DNA of 64,000 nt from Corynebacterium ulcerans (GTDB lineage: Bacteria > Actinomycetota > Actinomycetes > Mycobacteriales > Mycobacteriaceae). Of the stretch, positions 37,926 to 47,520 are shown in pieces (the first letter of the stretch is position 1; every line of letters starts with the position of its first letter). The DNA lies in NCBI RefSeq assembly GCF_900187135.1, contig NZ_LT906443.1:1178001-1242000 (forward strand). The letters run 5' to 3'. Under the pieces are notes generated by a model. It made no database searches, was not told the DNA's origin, and saw only the letters and a program-made list of their open reading frames with translations. The translations under genes and the position numbers were made by a program.

Positions 37926-38267
37926 AGAAGGCACCTTCTCTCCTGCTTGCTTTGATCGTCACGCTCACAGCCCCACAAGCGGCGGCAATGCAAACCAAAC
38001 ATGTCCTTCATGAGGGGGTCAGGAACTGTCGTACACGTCACAAGTTCCGAGACTCGTAACAATGGCATGCTACTCTTTTTAATTAAATTTATTTATAATA
38101 AAAGCTTTTAATGAGTTAAATGCTTATCGACGTCGTGGCTAGACGGGTAATATTCACAACCTTTTATTCCCACCGTATCCCCCTATAAAGAGGAAAACTT
38201 TACTTGGGGGATGTATTTTTGTTCCAACGATTCTTAAATCTCCACAGCTGTGGCATCCTTATTTCTG
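37926..38267. other. Divergent promoter region between pilus operon and AI-2E gene
   Basis: About 340 bases without a gene. It is AT-rich in the middle (38071-38120, runs of TTTAATTAAATTTATTTATAA), suited to promoters for both directions. I looked in both strands for a pilin remnant (signal peptide, LPxTG, Lys pilin motif) and found none. Confidence 0.6.
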
Positions 38268-39629
38268 ATGGATACACATAAGAACCCCAGCTCCCCGACT
38301 GCTAATACGGCACAAGATCGTGACATCTCCGATCTTTTAAACTCTGCTGTCGAGGAATCAGAACCACTCACCATCCCAGCTAGCGAGACTCCTCGTAAAG
38401 ACCGCGCGATCATTCTTGGCGCCGACGCACGGTGGGCTTCCGGCTGGGCGCTCCGTTTCATTATCGTGGTCATAGCCAGTGTTATGGCATGGCGCGGCCT
38501 AGCAACCGTATGGCAAGGCGTGCTGCCCGTCATCCTTGCGTTATTGCTGTGCACGGTTCTGTGGCCGCCGGTGAGGTGGCTGCGAGCTCGGAAGGTACCG
38601 CCAGCGGCCGCAGTCATCATCGTGGCTATCGGATTCTTTGGCGCCATCGGAGGCATCTTTGCGGCAATGGCCCCGAGCGTGAGTTCTCAGTCGAAAGATC
38701 TCGTCGATCGCGCCACCGAAGGCATTAATCGCGTGCTGCAATGGGCTGAACAGGGTCCACTCAACTTGGATACATCGAAGGTTGACGGCTATATCCAAAG
38801 CCTGACACAGACCCTCCAAGAGCACTCGCGCAACATCGCCAACGGTGTGTTCTCCGGGCTTACCACAGCATCATCGATCCTTATCACAATTATTCTGATG
38901 CTTATCCTGTCCTTCTTCTTCCTCAAGGACGGCACCCGCTTCCTACCTATGGTGCGTAGGCTCACCGGCCCTAACGTAGGATGGCATCTCACCGAGGTCC
39001 TCACTCGTATTTGGAATGCTCTCGCCGGTTTTATCAGGGCGCAGGCTATCGTCTCTTTGGTCGATGCAGTCCTCATCGGAATCGGTTTGCTCATCCTCAA
39101 GGTTCCGCTTGCGCTAGTCCTGGCAGTCCTGACCTTCTTTGGCGGTTTTATCCCTATCGTGGGAGCTTTCACCGCAGGAGCACTTGCTGTGGTCATCGCC
39201 TTGGTCAGCAATGGTGTTTCTAACGCTATCTTTGCGCTCATCCTCATCATCGCTGTGCAGCAGATCGAAGGCCACATTCTGCAACCCGTATTACAGTCCA
39301 GGGCTATGAATCTCCATGCGGCAGTGGTCTTGCTTTCTGTGACCATTGGTTCCGCACTGTTTAGCGTTGTGGGCGCTTTCTTGGCCGTCCCAGTAGCAGC
39401 TACCTTGGCTGTTCTTATCCGCTATCACTCTGAGCTAGTGGCGCTGCGTGCAGGAGAAATAACTCTCGACGAAATCGAGCTAGCCACGGCCGAAGAAGCA
39501 AGTCCTCCCATTAATGGCGAGCAGGCTTGGGGCAATCTCAAGGAACAACTCACCAAACTAAGTTTGAGAAAAACATCAAATGTGACCATTAAGAAGGAAG
39601 AAGCTCCTTCAAACCCCACAGACGACTAA
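38268..39629 (+). CDS. AI-2E family (PerM/TqsA-like) membrane transporter
   Basis: About 453 residues with a charged cytoplasmic N-terminus, paired helices near residues 65-140, a soluble segment, then four to five helices including LILSFFFLKDG and FFGGFIPIVGAFTAG, which are diagnostic for the AI-2E/UPF0118 family, and ILQPVLQSRAM. Members are proposed to export autoinducer-2 or act as Na+/H+ or related exporters, so the substrate here is open. The start is uncertain: ATG 38268 and GTG 38250 both lack a good ribosome-binding site, so the mRNA may be leaderless. Monocistronic, with its own terminator. Confidence 0.85.
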   Translation: MDTHKNPSSPTANTAQDRDISDLLNSAVEESEPLTIPASETPRKDRAIILGADARWASGWALRFIIVVIASVMAWRGLATVWQGVLPVILALLLCTVLWPPVRWLRARKVPPAAAVIIVAIGFFGAIGGIFAAMAPSVSSQSKDLVDRATEGINRVLQWAEQGPLNLDTSKVDGYIQSLTQTLQEHSRNIANGVFSGLTTASSILITIILMLILSFFFLKDGTRFLPMVRRLTGPNVGWHLTEVLTRIWNALAGFIRAQAIVSLVDAVLIGIGLLILKVPLALVLAVLTFFGGFIPIVGAFTAGALAVVIALVSNGVSNAIFALILIIAVQQIEGHILQPVLQSRAMNLHAAVVLLSVTIGSALFSVVGAFLAVPVAATLAVLIRYHSELVALRAGEITLDEIELATAEEASPPINGEQAWGNLKEQLTKLSLRKTSNVTIKKEEAPSNPTDD

Positions 39630-39665
39630 AAAATGTGGCCCTGGGTTTTCCAGGGCCACATTTTT
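39629..39665. terminator. Bidirectional terminator between AI-2E gene and opp operon
   Basis: TGTGGCCCTGG and CCAGGGCCACA form an 11-bp stem, flanked by AAAAA and TTTTT. It sits between convergent stop codons at 39629 and 39671. Confidence 0.9.
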
Positions 39666-39670
39666 ATTAG

Positions 39671-40336
39671 TTACGATTGTTTCAATTGATCCATCTCAAG
39701 CACGGTATCTGCACATGCTGCGAGTAAGCGATGATCGTGGGATATAAGCAGCACTCCCACTCCGCTATCAGCTTGTCGACGCAACAAGGACACCACAGCA
39801 GCCGTAGCTAGTGGGTCCAGCATTGACGTCGGTTCATCGCAAATAAGGAATCGAGGTGCCTGCGCCAATGCACGAGCAATGCAAGCACGCTGCAACTGGC
39901 CATCACTGACTTGATGAGGCAGCCTGTCCAGCAGCGTGGCGTCGACAAGCGCCTCATCAGCGCATTCGTTCACGCGTACTGCAATAGCATCTTCATCGAG
40001 TTTGCCAGCGATACGTAGTGGCTCTGCGATGATGTCTTTAATCTTCCACCGCGGAGAACACGCGTCTCGAGGTGACTGATTGATGGTGACAATATCCGGA
40101 TTACGGTGGCCTCGCCGCGTAGAAACTTCTTGAGAATCCATGAGCACCTTCCCCAGGGTCGGGCTCATCTTTCCGGCTAGTAGCCGAGCCAGCGTTGTCT
40201 TGCCTGATCCAGAAAGCCCCACCAAACCGATCATCTGACCTGGGACAATCTCAATACTTACGTTCTCTAGAACGGGTGAGTTCTTAGTAAATTCAACAGT
40301 TACCGCGGATGCGCGAAGGTTCTGTGTGTTATCCAC
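39671..40336 (-). CDS. Oligopeptide-type ABC importer ATPase (OppF/DppF-like)
   Basis: About 221 residues: Walker A GLSGSGKTTL, variant signature VSDGQLQRACIARALA, Walker B FLICDEPTSMLDP, H-loop ISHDHR. It is shorter than typical DppF (about 320) and lacks the C-terminal Cys-containing extension. I chose GTG at 40336 because AAGGAC lies eight bases upstream; a TTG at 40342 is too close to it. It overlaps the end of the permease-ATPase fusion gene, so the two are translationally coupled. Together with the fused ATPase it forms the nucleotide-binding pair. Confidence 0.88.
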   Translation of the reverse strand: MDNTQNLRASAVTVEFTKNSPVLENVSIEIVPGQMIGLVGLSGSGKTTLARLLAGKMSPTLGKVLMDSQEVSTRRGHRNPDIVTINQSPRDACSPRWKIKDIIAEPLRIAGKLDEDAIAVRVNECADEALVDATLLDRLPHQVSDGQLQRACIARALAQAPRFLICDEPTSMLDPLATAAVVSLLRRQADSGVGVLLISHDHRLLAACADTVLEMDQLKQS

Positions 40337-42005
40337 GTTCAAGTCCTTCCGTAACTTTTAATCCGCCGCTAGGCAGTGCCGCCAACAGCGCACGTGTGTA
40401 CGCATGATCTGGTGTGTTCAGAACCTTACGGGCAGGGCCGGTTTCCATGATCTCGCCATTCCTCATCACGGAGACGGTATCGCAGATCTCGGATTCCCGT
40501 AGGTCTTCTATGTCGTGGCTGATCACCAAGATTCCTACGCCTTGAGAGTCCGCAATTTCTTTGAACAGAGCCAAAATATCGGAGGTAAGCTGCGGATCCA
40601 ATGCGCTGGTCGGCTCATCGGCGATGAGGTAGGTAGGGTTGCCAGCCAAAGCGGCTGCAATGGCTGCTCGCTGCGCCATACCGCCAGAAAGCTGATGCGG
40701 GAAGAATTCCGCAGTCTCCTCCGGAAGATGAACAGTACGCAATAGCTCCGGAACAGTATTTTTCCCCTGGTGGCGATCGATAATCTCTTGCAGCTGAGTG
40801 CCCAATCGGCGCACTGGTGTGAAAGACTGCGCTGCGGATTGCGGAACAAAGCCAACTACTGTTCCTCGGATCTTAGAAAAGTCTTTCTCTCCCCATGCCA
40901 GCGGTTTCCCTGCGACACTCACGCGCCCTATCAACTTGGAATACTGCGGCGCAATTCCCACAATTGATTTACCCAAGGTGGTCTTGCCAGAGCCTGAGGC
41001 ACCAATCAAACCATGGATAGAACCGGGTTCCACATGAAGCGACGCGTCTTTGAGAATACGCTGTTGCGAGGCGTCTTTTCCGTGTACCACAACGCTCACA
41101 TTGTGAACTTCCATGCCCGTGCTCGGAGCCACCACGTCGGTCTCTATCTGTTCCTCGGCTTCAGTGACATCAAGGTCAGTGACAACCTCAGGAACCTTTC
41201 GTGCCAGCGACACGGCAGAAAGCGTCGTGGCCAGCAATACGGCTGCAGGGAACACTAATGCCCACCAAGCACCCCGCATAATGTCCTCGCGGGCTAGGTC
41301 CATAAGGGTGCCTAACGACGGCTCATCTGCTTGGATGCCCAATCCCAAGAATGACAGCGCAGACTCGTGCCACACAGCGTGGGGCATCAGCATGATCATG
41401 GCAACCACAGCCTGACCAGCAGCTGCAGGAGCTAGATGCTTAATAAGCACCCACTTGAAGGGACCGCCAGCGGCATACGACGCATCCACATAATCCGAGG
41501 TTCGTACTGCAAGCACAGAAGAACGAACAATGCGAGCAACCGGTGACCAGTGCGTTAGCGCAATAGAAAGCACAATTGCAATAAGTGAGCCACGGAACAA
41601 GGCAACGATAACCACTGAAAGAATCAAGTGCGGAATAGAGTTCACCGCATCATTGAGTCGCATGATTATCCGGTCTGTACGTCCGCCCACTGCAGCAGCA
41701 ATCAATCCGACTATTACGCCGAGCGCTGTAGCTACTAGCGCAGACAGCGAACCAATGACAAGCGATACCCGCAAACTCTCCGCTGTACGAACAAAGAGGT
41801 CAAAACCAAAGTGGTCGGTGCCAAAAAAGTTAGTAGAGCTTGGAGGCTTCAGCGCTTTAGAAAAACTCGGGTTCCCGGCATCAAAAAAGACGGGGATCAG
41901 CAAGCCGTACAAGACCACTCCGATAAAGACGGAAATGCTGATTCGATGGTACTTAGCCCATTTTTGTACGTGCATTGCCACGGGAGATTTAGCTTGTTTA
42001 GACAT
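40329..42005 (-). CDS. Fused ABC permease and ATPase (DppC-DppD fusion)
   Basis: 558 residues. The first 280 are a DppC-type permease with about six helices and the EAA-like loop (YVDASYAAGGPFKWVLIKHL). From about residue 300 an ABC ATPase follows: Walker A GASGSGKTTL near residue 336, signature LSGGMAQRAAIAAALA, Walker B YLIADEPTSALDP, and the LNTPDHAYTRALLAALP end of the OppD family. Such fusions are known in actinobacterial peptide importers. The upstream permease gene overlaps its start by eight bases. Confidence 0.93.
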   Translation of the reverse strand: MSKQAKSPVAMHVQKWAKYHRISISVFIGVVLYGLLIPVFFDAGNPSFSKALKPPSSTNFFGTDHFGFDLFVRTAESLRVSLVIGSLSALVATALGVIVGLIAAAVGGRTDRIIMRLNDAVNSIPHLILSVVIVALFRGSLIAIVLSIALTHWSPVARIVRSSVLAVRTSDYVDASYAAGGPFKWVLIKHLAPAAAGQAVVAMIMLMPHAVWHESALSFLGLGIQADEPSLGTLMDLAREDIMRGAWWALVFPAAVLLATTLSAVSLARKVPEVVTDLDVTEAEEQIETDVVAPSTGMEVHNVSVVVHGKDASQQRILKDASLHVEPGSIHGLIGASGSGKTTLGKSIVGIAPQYSKLIGRVSVAGKPLAWGEKDFSKIRGTVVGFVPQSAAQSFTPVRRLGTQLQEIIDRHQGKNTVPELLRTVHLPEETAEFFPHQLSGGMAQRAAIAAALAGNPTYLIADEPTSALDPQLTSDILALFKEIADSQGVGILVISHDIEDLRESEICDTVSVMRNGEIMETGPARKVLNTPDHAYTRALLAALPSGGLKVTEGLERG

Positions 42006-42948
42006 CGCTCACCCTCGGGTCGATAATCATGTAAGAAACGTCGCTGGCCAGCGAACCTAGCATTACGACGACCGTGGTGGCAGCCGTGGTGAAGGCCAAC
42101 AGAGGGAAATCAACTGCAATCGCAGATTCCACGGTCGCCTGAGCCAATCCCGGCCAAGAGAACACGGTCTCCACGATCACGGCGCCCACAACTAGCTCGC
42201 CCAAGCGCGCGCCAATCAATGTAATCAAGGGCATCAGCGACAACGGAAGCACGTGGCGCACAAGAATAGTTTTCTCACTTAGTCCCCGTAAGCGTGCATT
42301 GGCGACCGCTGGGGATTGCGATGCCTCAAGCGTGGACTGCTGCATGGTCAGCAACGGCCAGGACAGTTGCGAAACCGCTAACACTATAGCGGGCGCAATC
42401 AAGTACGGCCCCACTGTCAACAGCGACGGAACATCGCCAACGCGTGACGCTCCACCCACAGGAATGACGTGCAAAAACACTCCAAAAAAGAGAACAGCAC
42501 CGAGCGCATAAATATATGACGGAGTAGCCGCCACGAAAACGCCGATCGCGTTAACAGAGCGGTCTACCGAGCCCCCAGGACGACGAGCAGCCCAAACACC
42601 CAGAATCGCAGCGATCACGAGCATGAGGAGCAGGCCAACTGAAGACAACACAATCGTCCACGGAAGCCGCTCCCAGATCACATCTGCGACCGACTTATTG
42701 TAAACACGCGACCAGCCAAGGTCGCCCCGCAGAACATCAGCCCACCATTGCAGCCACTGCTGCCACCAAGGCCTATCCACTCCCAACGACGCTGCAATTC
42801 GTGCACGCTCGTCATCGGTGTAATCGCCATATTCAGCGCCCAAATAATGAGCGAGCGGATCAAACGGCGACAATGCCGCCAAAGCAAACATAATGAACGT
42901 AACTACGACCGTAGTACATGCGATAACAAGCAGGCGCAGCCCCACCAT
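41998..42948 (-). CDS. Oligopeptide-type ABC permease (DppB-like)
   Basis: About 316 residues with six helices. It has the DppB-typical first periplasmic loop (DPLAHYLG, LGVDRPWWQQW) and the EAA loop (VANARLRGLSEKTILVRHVLP). I chose ATG 42948 because the protein then begins at the first helix (GLRLLVIACTTVVVTF); the frame extends to 43059 with unlikely sequence. It pairs with the DppC half of the fusion to form the channel. Confidence 0.9.
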   Translation of the reverse strand: MVGLRLLVIACTTVVVTFIMFALAALSPFDPLAHYLGAEYGDYTDDERARIAASLGVDRPWWQQWLQWWADVLRGDLGWSRVYNKSVADVIWERLPWTIVLSSVGLLLMLVIAAILGVWAARRPGGSVDRSVNAIGVFVAATPSYIYALGAVLFFGVFLHVIPVGGASRVGDVPSLLTVGPYLIAPAIVLAVSQLSWPLLTMQQSTLEASQSPAVANARLRGLSEKTILVRHVLPLSLMPLITLIGARLGELVVGAVIVETVFSWPGLAQATVESAIAVDFPLLAFTTAATTVVVMLGSLASDVSYMIIDPRVSDV

Positions 42949-43071
42949 CACACCTATACCGTCGAGGTTGTCTCTTCTTCCAGGCAACAACACTGAAAAA
43001 GATCCTTCCGTAGAGAATGCGTATAGCTCCGGTGCCAAACGCACGGAGCTATACGTCAAAGATGGGGCGGC

Positions 43072-44712
43072 TTACTTGGTCCACTCGGCGACACGCCACC
43101 ATGGTCCCCAGGTGACACCATGAATGTGAGGCTCGAGTAGGTTTTCTGGCTTCTTCCACTCGTTACGCTTGCTTGCGTAAACGTGCTCAAGGTTGAGCAG
43201 GCAGAGAGCCGACGGATCGTCCATGTACATTGCCTGAGCTTTCTGCCACAGCTTGTTGCGCTTAGTGGTATCCACCTCGCTGCGGGCTTCGTCGAGAAGC
43301 TTGTTCAGCTCTTCAGAGCCGTAATCGCCGGGGTTAGCCCACTTGCTGGTAGAAGGTGTGCGGGTATGCAGGTACTCGTACGCCATGATGGTGACGTCAT
43401 AAGGAGCCGAACCGCCGCCAAGCACTGCTGCTGCCTTGCCCAAAGCCGGTCCGATTTCGTCCCACGTTCCAGCCTTGGTCTCAAAATCCAAACCAAGCTT
43501 CTTCATCTGGGAAGCAAACTCAATAGCGATGTCGCGACGCGTGGTATCGCTAGATGCGTAGTAGAGAGTGATGTGGAAGGGCTTGCCGTCCTTCTCACGC
43601 ATGCCTGCGGCATTCTTCTTCCAGCCGGCTTCGTCGAGAAGCTTCTCTGCTTTGGCTACGTCGTAGCCGAAAGTCTTCGATGAGTCGTGTGCGTCGCCGT
43701 ACAGTGGCGAGATCAGAGTCTCCAGAGTTGTGCCGTAGCCGCCCAGCGGCCCATCCACGAATGCCTGACGATCCACGGCAAAGTTAAGGGCCTGGCGGAC
43801 CTTGACGTCTTGCAGTTCCGGGACCTTAGGGAAGGAAATTCCACGCCAGTCAGCCGTCTTGGTAGAAACAACCTCAATGCCGTCTTTGCCCTTCACCGAG
43901 TTGACCTGTGCCGGCGGAATGGCAGCGCCGTCGACCTCTCCGGCCGCGACACGTTGTGCACGCGCTGCATCATCGGAAGCAGTGGTCACTACGATTTCTT
44001 TCACCTGAGGTGCCCCACCCCAGTAATCCTCATTAGCTTTGAATACGACCTCATCGCCACGGTTTTCTACCAGCTTATAAGCGCCGGTACCTACTGGCTT
44101 GGTATTCAGTTCTGCCTTGGTGATAGGCCCATCTTCCTTCAGCTTCTCCGAAGGAGCGATCGCGTACAGCAACCGAGAATTCATCTCAGCAAGTGGGTGA
44201 TTCAGCTTGAACACCACGGTGTGAGGATCCTTGACCTCTACCTCTTTGATGACTTCATAGCGAGCAACAATCTGCGATCCCGCATCAATATTGCGGGCCA
44301 TGTCGTAGGAGGCTTTCACGTCTTGAGCATCAAAGTCCGAGCCATCGCTGAACTTCACTCCCTCACGCAGCTTCACTGTCCACTCAGTTGCATCAGCGTT
44401 GTGCTCAGGCATTGCGGAGGCCAACGCTGGAACAAAGTTCGGGATTCGATCTGGACCAGCTGATTCTGGACGCAACAGGCCGTCATACACCGGGCTTACG
44501 CCAGTTTGACCATATCCAGTGGCCGGATGGAAGCCATCGCCGGCTTCACGATCAGCTAGCACAATCCGAGACGGGTACCCTTCCTCACCGCTCGCTTCTT
44601 TGTGGCTGGGGTCGCCGCAAGCAACAAGAACGCTTCCGGCAAGGGCCATGGACAATAGTGCTGCTCCACTGCGCTTGGAACACAGCGCAAGGAACGAGGG
44701 GGAACGTCGCAT
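43072..44712 (-). CDS. Extracellular solute-binding lipoprotein, family 5 (peptide/nickel type)
   Basis: 546 residues. A signal peptide ends in the lipobox LVAC (Cys about residue 32), so the mature protein is lipid-anchored on the outer side of the membrane. The SBP_bac_5 fold is clear from EWTVKLREGVKFSDGSDFDA and VRQALNFAVDRQAF. Family members bind oligopeptides, and a subset bind nickel or haem; no His cluster here points to nickel. It is the first gene of the operon and is followed by both permeases and both ATPases. Confidence 0.93.
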   Translation of the reverse strand: MRRSPSFLALCSKRSGAALLSMALAGSVLVACGDPSHKEASGEEGYPSRIVLADREAGDGFHPATGYGQTGVSPVYDGLLRPESAGPDRIPNFVPALASAMPEHNADATEWTVKLREGVKFSDGSDFDAQDVKASYDMARNIDAGSQIVARYEVIKEVEVKDPHTVVFKLNHPLAEMNSRLLYAIAPSEKLKEDGPITKAELNTKPVGTGAYKLVENRGDEVVFKANEDYWGGAPQVKEIVVTTASDDAARAQRVAAGEVDGAAIPPAQVNSVKGKDGIEVVSTKTADWRGISFPKVPELQDVKVRQALNFAVDRQAFVDGPLGGYGTTLETLISPLYGDAHDSSKTFGYDVAKAEKLLDEAGWKKNAAGMREKDGKPFHITLYYASSDTTRRDIAIEFASQMKKLGLDFETKAGTWDEIGPALGKAAAVLGGGSAPYDVTIMAYEYLHTRTPSTSKWANPGDYGSEELNKLLDEARSEVDTTKRNKLWQKAQAMYMDDPSALCLLNLEHVYASKRNEWKKPENLLEPHIHGVTWGPWWRVAEWTK

Positions 44713-45070
44713 AGAAAGATCTTTCCTAAGAATGAAGGGTTAGGTATTACTTAGAAAGAACTATCAAGAAGACAATTGAATTTCAATATCATGAACTCAG
44801 TCTTGATGAACCTGAGCCCCATTATATGCCCCTACCACCAACTTTAGTTTTAGTGAAAAGAGACACAATGTGTTTTTCACCCCAGTTAGCTCACTCATTT
44901 TAGGGTTACACGCCCCCTAAATGATTCCGTTTTGCAAGTATTTCTGAGGCGATAAAGTTGACACCTATTCAAGCCGGTGCCGTTTTCATAAATCTAACTT
45001 AATGGAAAACTTACATTTTCCACCGCCACACCTAACACAGCTGTGATGGTACTGAACCCCAAGCTCCTCT
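44713..45070. other. Intergenic region upstream of the oligopeptide importer operon
   Basis: About 360 AT-rich bases without a gene. It includes a hairpin-forming stretch near 44894-44924 (TCATTTTAGGG with CCCCTAAATGA), which may be a terminator for the PiT gene or an operator. No known riboswitch is recognised. Confidence 0.45.
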
Positions 45071-46675
45071 CTAACCCCAAATAGCGTTCAAAGCAAGGAC
45101 GGCCATACCCGAGACAAAAGCGGCTGCCGGGAGCGTAATGACCCACGCCATCGCAATGGGCTTCATCAATCGCCAGTTGGCAGCTTTGTTCACAATGCCA
45201 ATACCTAGAATCGCACCGATCAAGATATGCGTAGAAGACACAGGAAGCCCAAGAACAGAGGAGCCCATCACAACTGCAGCCGCAGCAAGCTCAGCCGAAA
45301 AGCCAGAGGCTGGATGCATCTCTGTAAGCCCTGATCCCACCGTATGAATCACATAACGGCCAATGAACCATAGCCCTGCGATCAAAGCGATGCCACATGT
45401 AATCATCAGCGCAGTAGGGACTGCCGCTCTGCCATTAATGCTGTCGGTCCGTAAAACATCCAACACTGCAGAGAACGGGCCAATAGCATTCGCAATGTCA
45501 TTGGAGCCGTGAGAGAAAGCAAACGCCGATGCCGTAAAGACTTGCATCCAGGAGAAGATGACAAACGTTGCCCGCGAGAGTTCTTGCTGTTTAAGGGTCC
45601 GAGAAAAGATCAACACTGCCATCCACACGACGGCAGAGATCATCCCGAGAATCAGGATGTTCCCCAAGGTGCTGATGTGCAAATTAAGGTTTTTCAATCC
45701 CTTAAAGAGCATCATCGCACCAATCAGAGCCGCTCCACCTGCAGCAAGCAAGGGAACCCAGTTTTCCAGGGCTTGATGAGTGTTGAGGTTATCGCGGCGG
45801 TGGTTAATACGATAGAGATCGCGATAATACTCGGATTCCAGTTCGCTAGGATCAAAATCGCGCTCCTGGATCAACGCAGCGTCGCGCGTCATGGCATTGG
45901 TATACGCGAGCTGCTGAATCTCATTCAAGCGTTCAAACGACGCCTTGAAAGACTTGTGCAGCTCAATGCGGTCAGACTTAATTTGCCGCAATTGCTCGTC
46001 CGCGTCTTCGTTATAGACCAAAATGTGCTTTTTAATGAACCCGAACAATAGCCACGCAGCCAACCCTCCCAACACGGGAGAGAGAACCCATGACAACGCG
46101 ATCTGACCAATTTCTCCCCATTGCACCATTTCCCAGCCGCCGAGGCCCTGCGTAAAGCCCAGCACGAGGGAGGCTCCAACAATGCCACCAATGATCGAGT
46201 GGGTAGTAGACACCGGCCATCCCATGCGGGTAGCCAGCAGCAACCACACAGCCGCCCCCAGAAGAGATGCCATCATAATAAAAGCAAAATGGTGCGGGCT
46301 TAGATCAATGGCGTCAAGGTCCACGATCCCAGATTTCACCGTATCGGTAACCTCGCCACCCGCAAGAACCGCACCAGAAACCTCAAAAATGGCTGCAATA
46401 ACCAGAGCTTGCTTCATGGTGAGGGTTCCCGCCCCCACAGAGGTGCCAAAGGAATTAGCTACGTCATTACCGCCAATGTTGAAGGCCATGAAAACACCAA
46501 ACAATATCGTGGTGATCAAAATGCCTTTATTTGCAGTATCGCCCACGTAGCCGAATGACCACAGGGTGAAAACAATCAGCGTAATCGCCAAGAGTCCACC
46601 AAAAGTAAGGTGCCACCATCGATCTGAACCGGCACCCTCAGTGGATGGTGTGGTCAGCATAGTGCTGTCCGCCAT
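45071..46675 (-). CDS. pit: Low-affinity inorganic phosphate transporter (PiT family)
   Basis: 534 residues with two PiT signature blocks: [19 protein letters not shown] near residue 60 and [19 protein letters not shown] near residue 385, each with the GxNDxAN motif. About ten to twelve helices and a cytoplasmic central loop (residues 215-300) are present. It imports phosphate, usually as metal-phosphate, driven by protons. Monocistronic; the start is divergent from the gene at 46914. Confidence 0.94.
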   Translation of the reverse strand: MADSTMLTTPSTEGAGSDRWWHLTFGGLLAITLIVFTLWSFGYVGDTANKGILITTILFGVFMAFNIGGNDVANSFGTSVGAGTLTMKQALVIAAIFEVSGAVLAGGEVTDTVKSGIVDLDAIDLSPHHFAFIMMASLLGAAVWLLLATRMGWPVSTTHSIIGGIVGASLVLGFTQGLGGWEMVQWGEIGQIALSWVLSPVLGGLAAWLLFGFIKKHILVYNEDADEQLRQIKSDRIELHKSFKASFERLNEIQQLAYTNAMTRDAALIQERDFDPSELESEYYRDLYRINHRRDNLNTHQALENWVPLLAAGGAALIGAMMLFKGLKNLNLHISTLGNILILGMISAVVWMAVLIFSRTLKQQELSRATFVIFSWMQVFTASAFAFSHGSNDIANAIGPFSAVLDVLRTDSINGRAAVPTALMITCGIALIAGLWFIGRYVIHTVGSGLTEMHPASGFSAELAAAAVVMGSSVLGLPVSSTHILIGAILGIGIVNKAANWRLMKPIAMAWVITLPAAAFVSGMAVLALNAIWG

Positions 46676-46913
46676 TGTCGCTCTACTTTCTCGAGTCAGT
46701 CATTCCTCCGAGTAGCCAACATGATCAAGGTAAACAGAAAGTTAACCCCAACAGCGTTTACTGCGATAACCATCCCCCACGGCACACCTTCCCCTCCCCT
46801 TCTAGACAATCCGGTGTTAAAATTCAGTACCAACCTGTCTACATGTGTTCCATCCAAAGTAATGGCAGGTCGTTACGTCATAAGGCACAGCACGAGCAGA
46901 AAGGTAACCAGCA

Positions 46914-47414
46914 ATGTCCTCCACATTCCGCATCGCCGTCGTCGGTGCTAACGCAACTGGTCTCTATGCCTCCGATCTGCTCCTGCAATGTCCACACGTA
47001 ATCCACGTCGACCTTATTAACGACTCCCCCGTTCCCGCCGGGATCAGTCCCTTCATCCAAGCGCCACGGTCCCCTCACAGCTCAGGTTCTGGATCTTCTA
47101 TCCGTGTTATCGGGAATATCCATCCTGATGTTCTAGCGGAGACCCGCTTGGAGGACTATTACGATTCGGTCATTATCGCCGATTTCGCCGATGCAGCTGA
47201 TGTCCGCAATGCAGTCTTAGCAGCAATATCTTCACCCAGCGACTACTCTTACGTGAGAAAATCACTCGGCCGAAAAGATTTAGTTGAGGCTCTCCGGGAA
47301 CGCGGAATCGTGTACACCCTGTGGGCTGATGCCTCCTCACTGTCCACGGGTCGCGACTTGGACGCTTGGCAGCGCGCAATCCATACGGCTCAAGGAGCAC
47401 CCATCTGCTTCTGA
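46914..47414 (+). CDS. Small Rossmann-like protein, resembles the N-terminus of FprA-type reductases
   Basis: 166 residues. The opening FRIAVVGANATGLYASDLLL has the dinucleotide-binding pattern of FAD-dependent ferredoxin-NADP reductases such as FprA (GxGxxG reads as GANATG). The rest, including YSYVRKSLGRKDLVEAL, echoes later FprA segments, but the NADP-binding domain is missing. It looks like a shortened or repurposed relative. Whether it still binds FAD is unclear because the third Gly context differs. AAAGG precedes the ATG. It lies 106 bases upstream of an iron-sulfur oxidoreductase gene, so a redox role is plausible. Confidence 0.6.
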   Translation: MSSTFRIAVVGANATGLYASDLLLQCPHVIHVDLINDSPVPAGISPFIQAPRSPHSSGSGSSIRVIGNIHPDVLAETRLEDYYDSVIIADFADAADVRNAVLAAISSPSDYSYVRKSLGRKDLVEALRERGIVYTLWADASSLSTGRDLDAWQRAIHTAQGAPICF

Positions 47415-47520
47415 TTAACTAATGCAAGCCACCGCTTGCTAGTTATCGGCCTGCGCCAGCGATTACTTTAAGGTAGAGAGCAGTACTCATCCCGTTTTAG
47501 CTGTTTCCCTCTCAAGGATC

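Noticed and set aside
43072..44712. Binding protein as a nickel-specific NikA
   Set aside because: Urease lies nearby in the window, but the oligopeptide operon is 10 kb away and the protein shows no His-rich nickel features; the general peptide-type family is the safer call.
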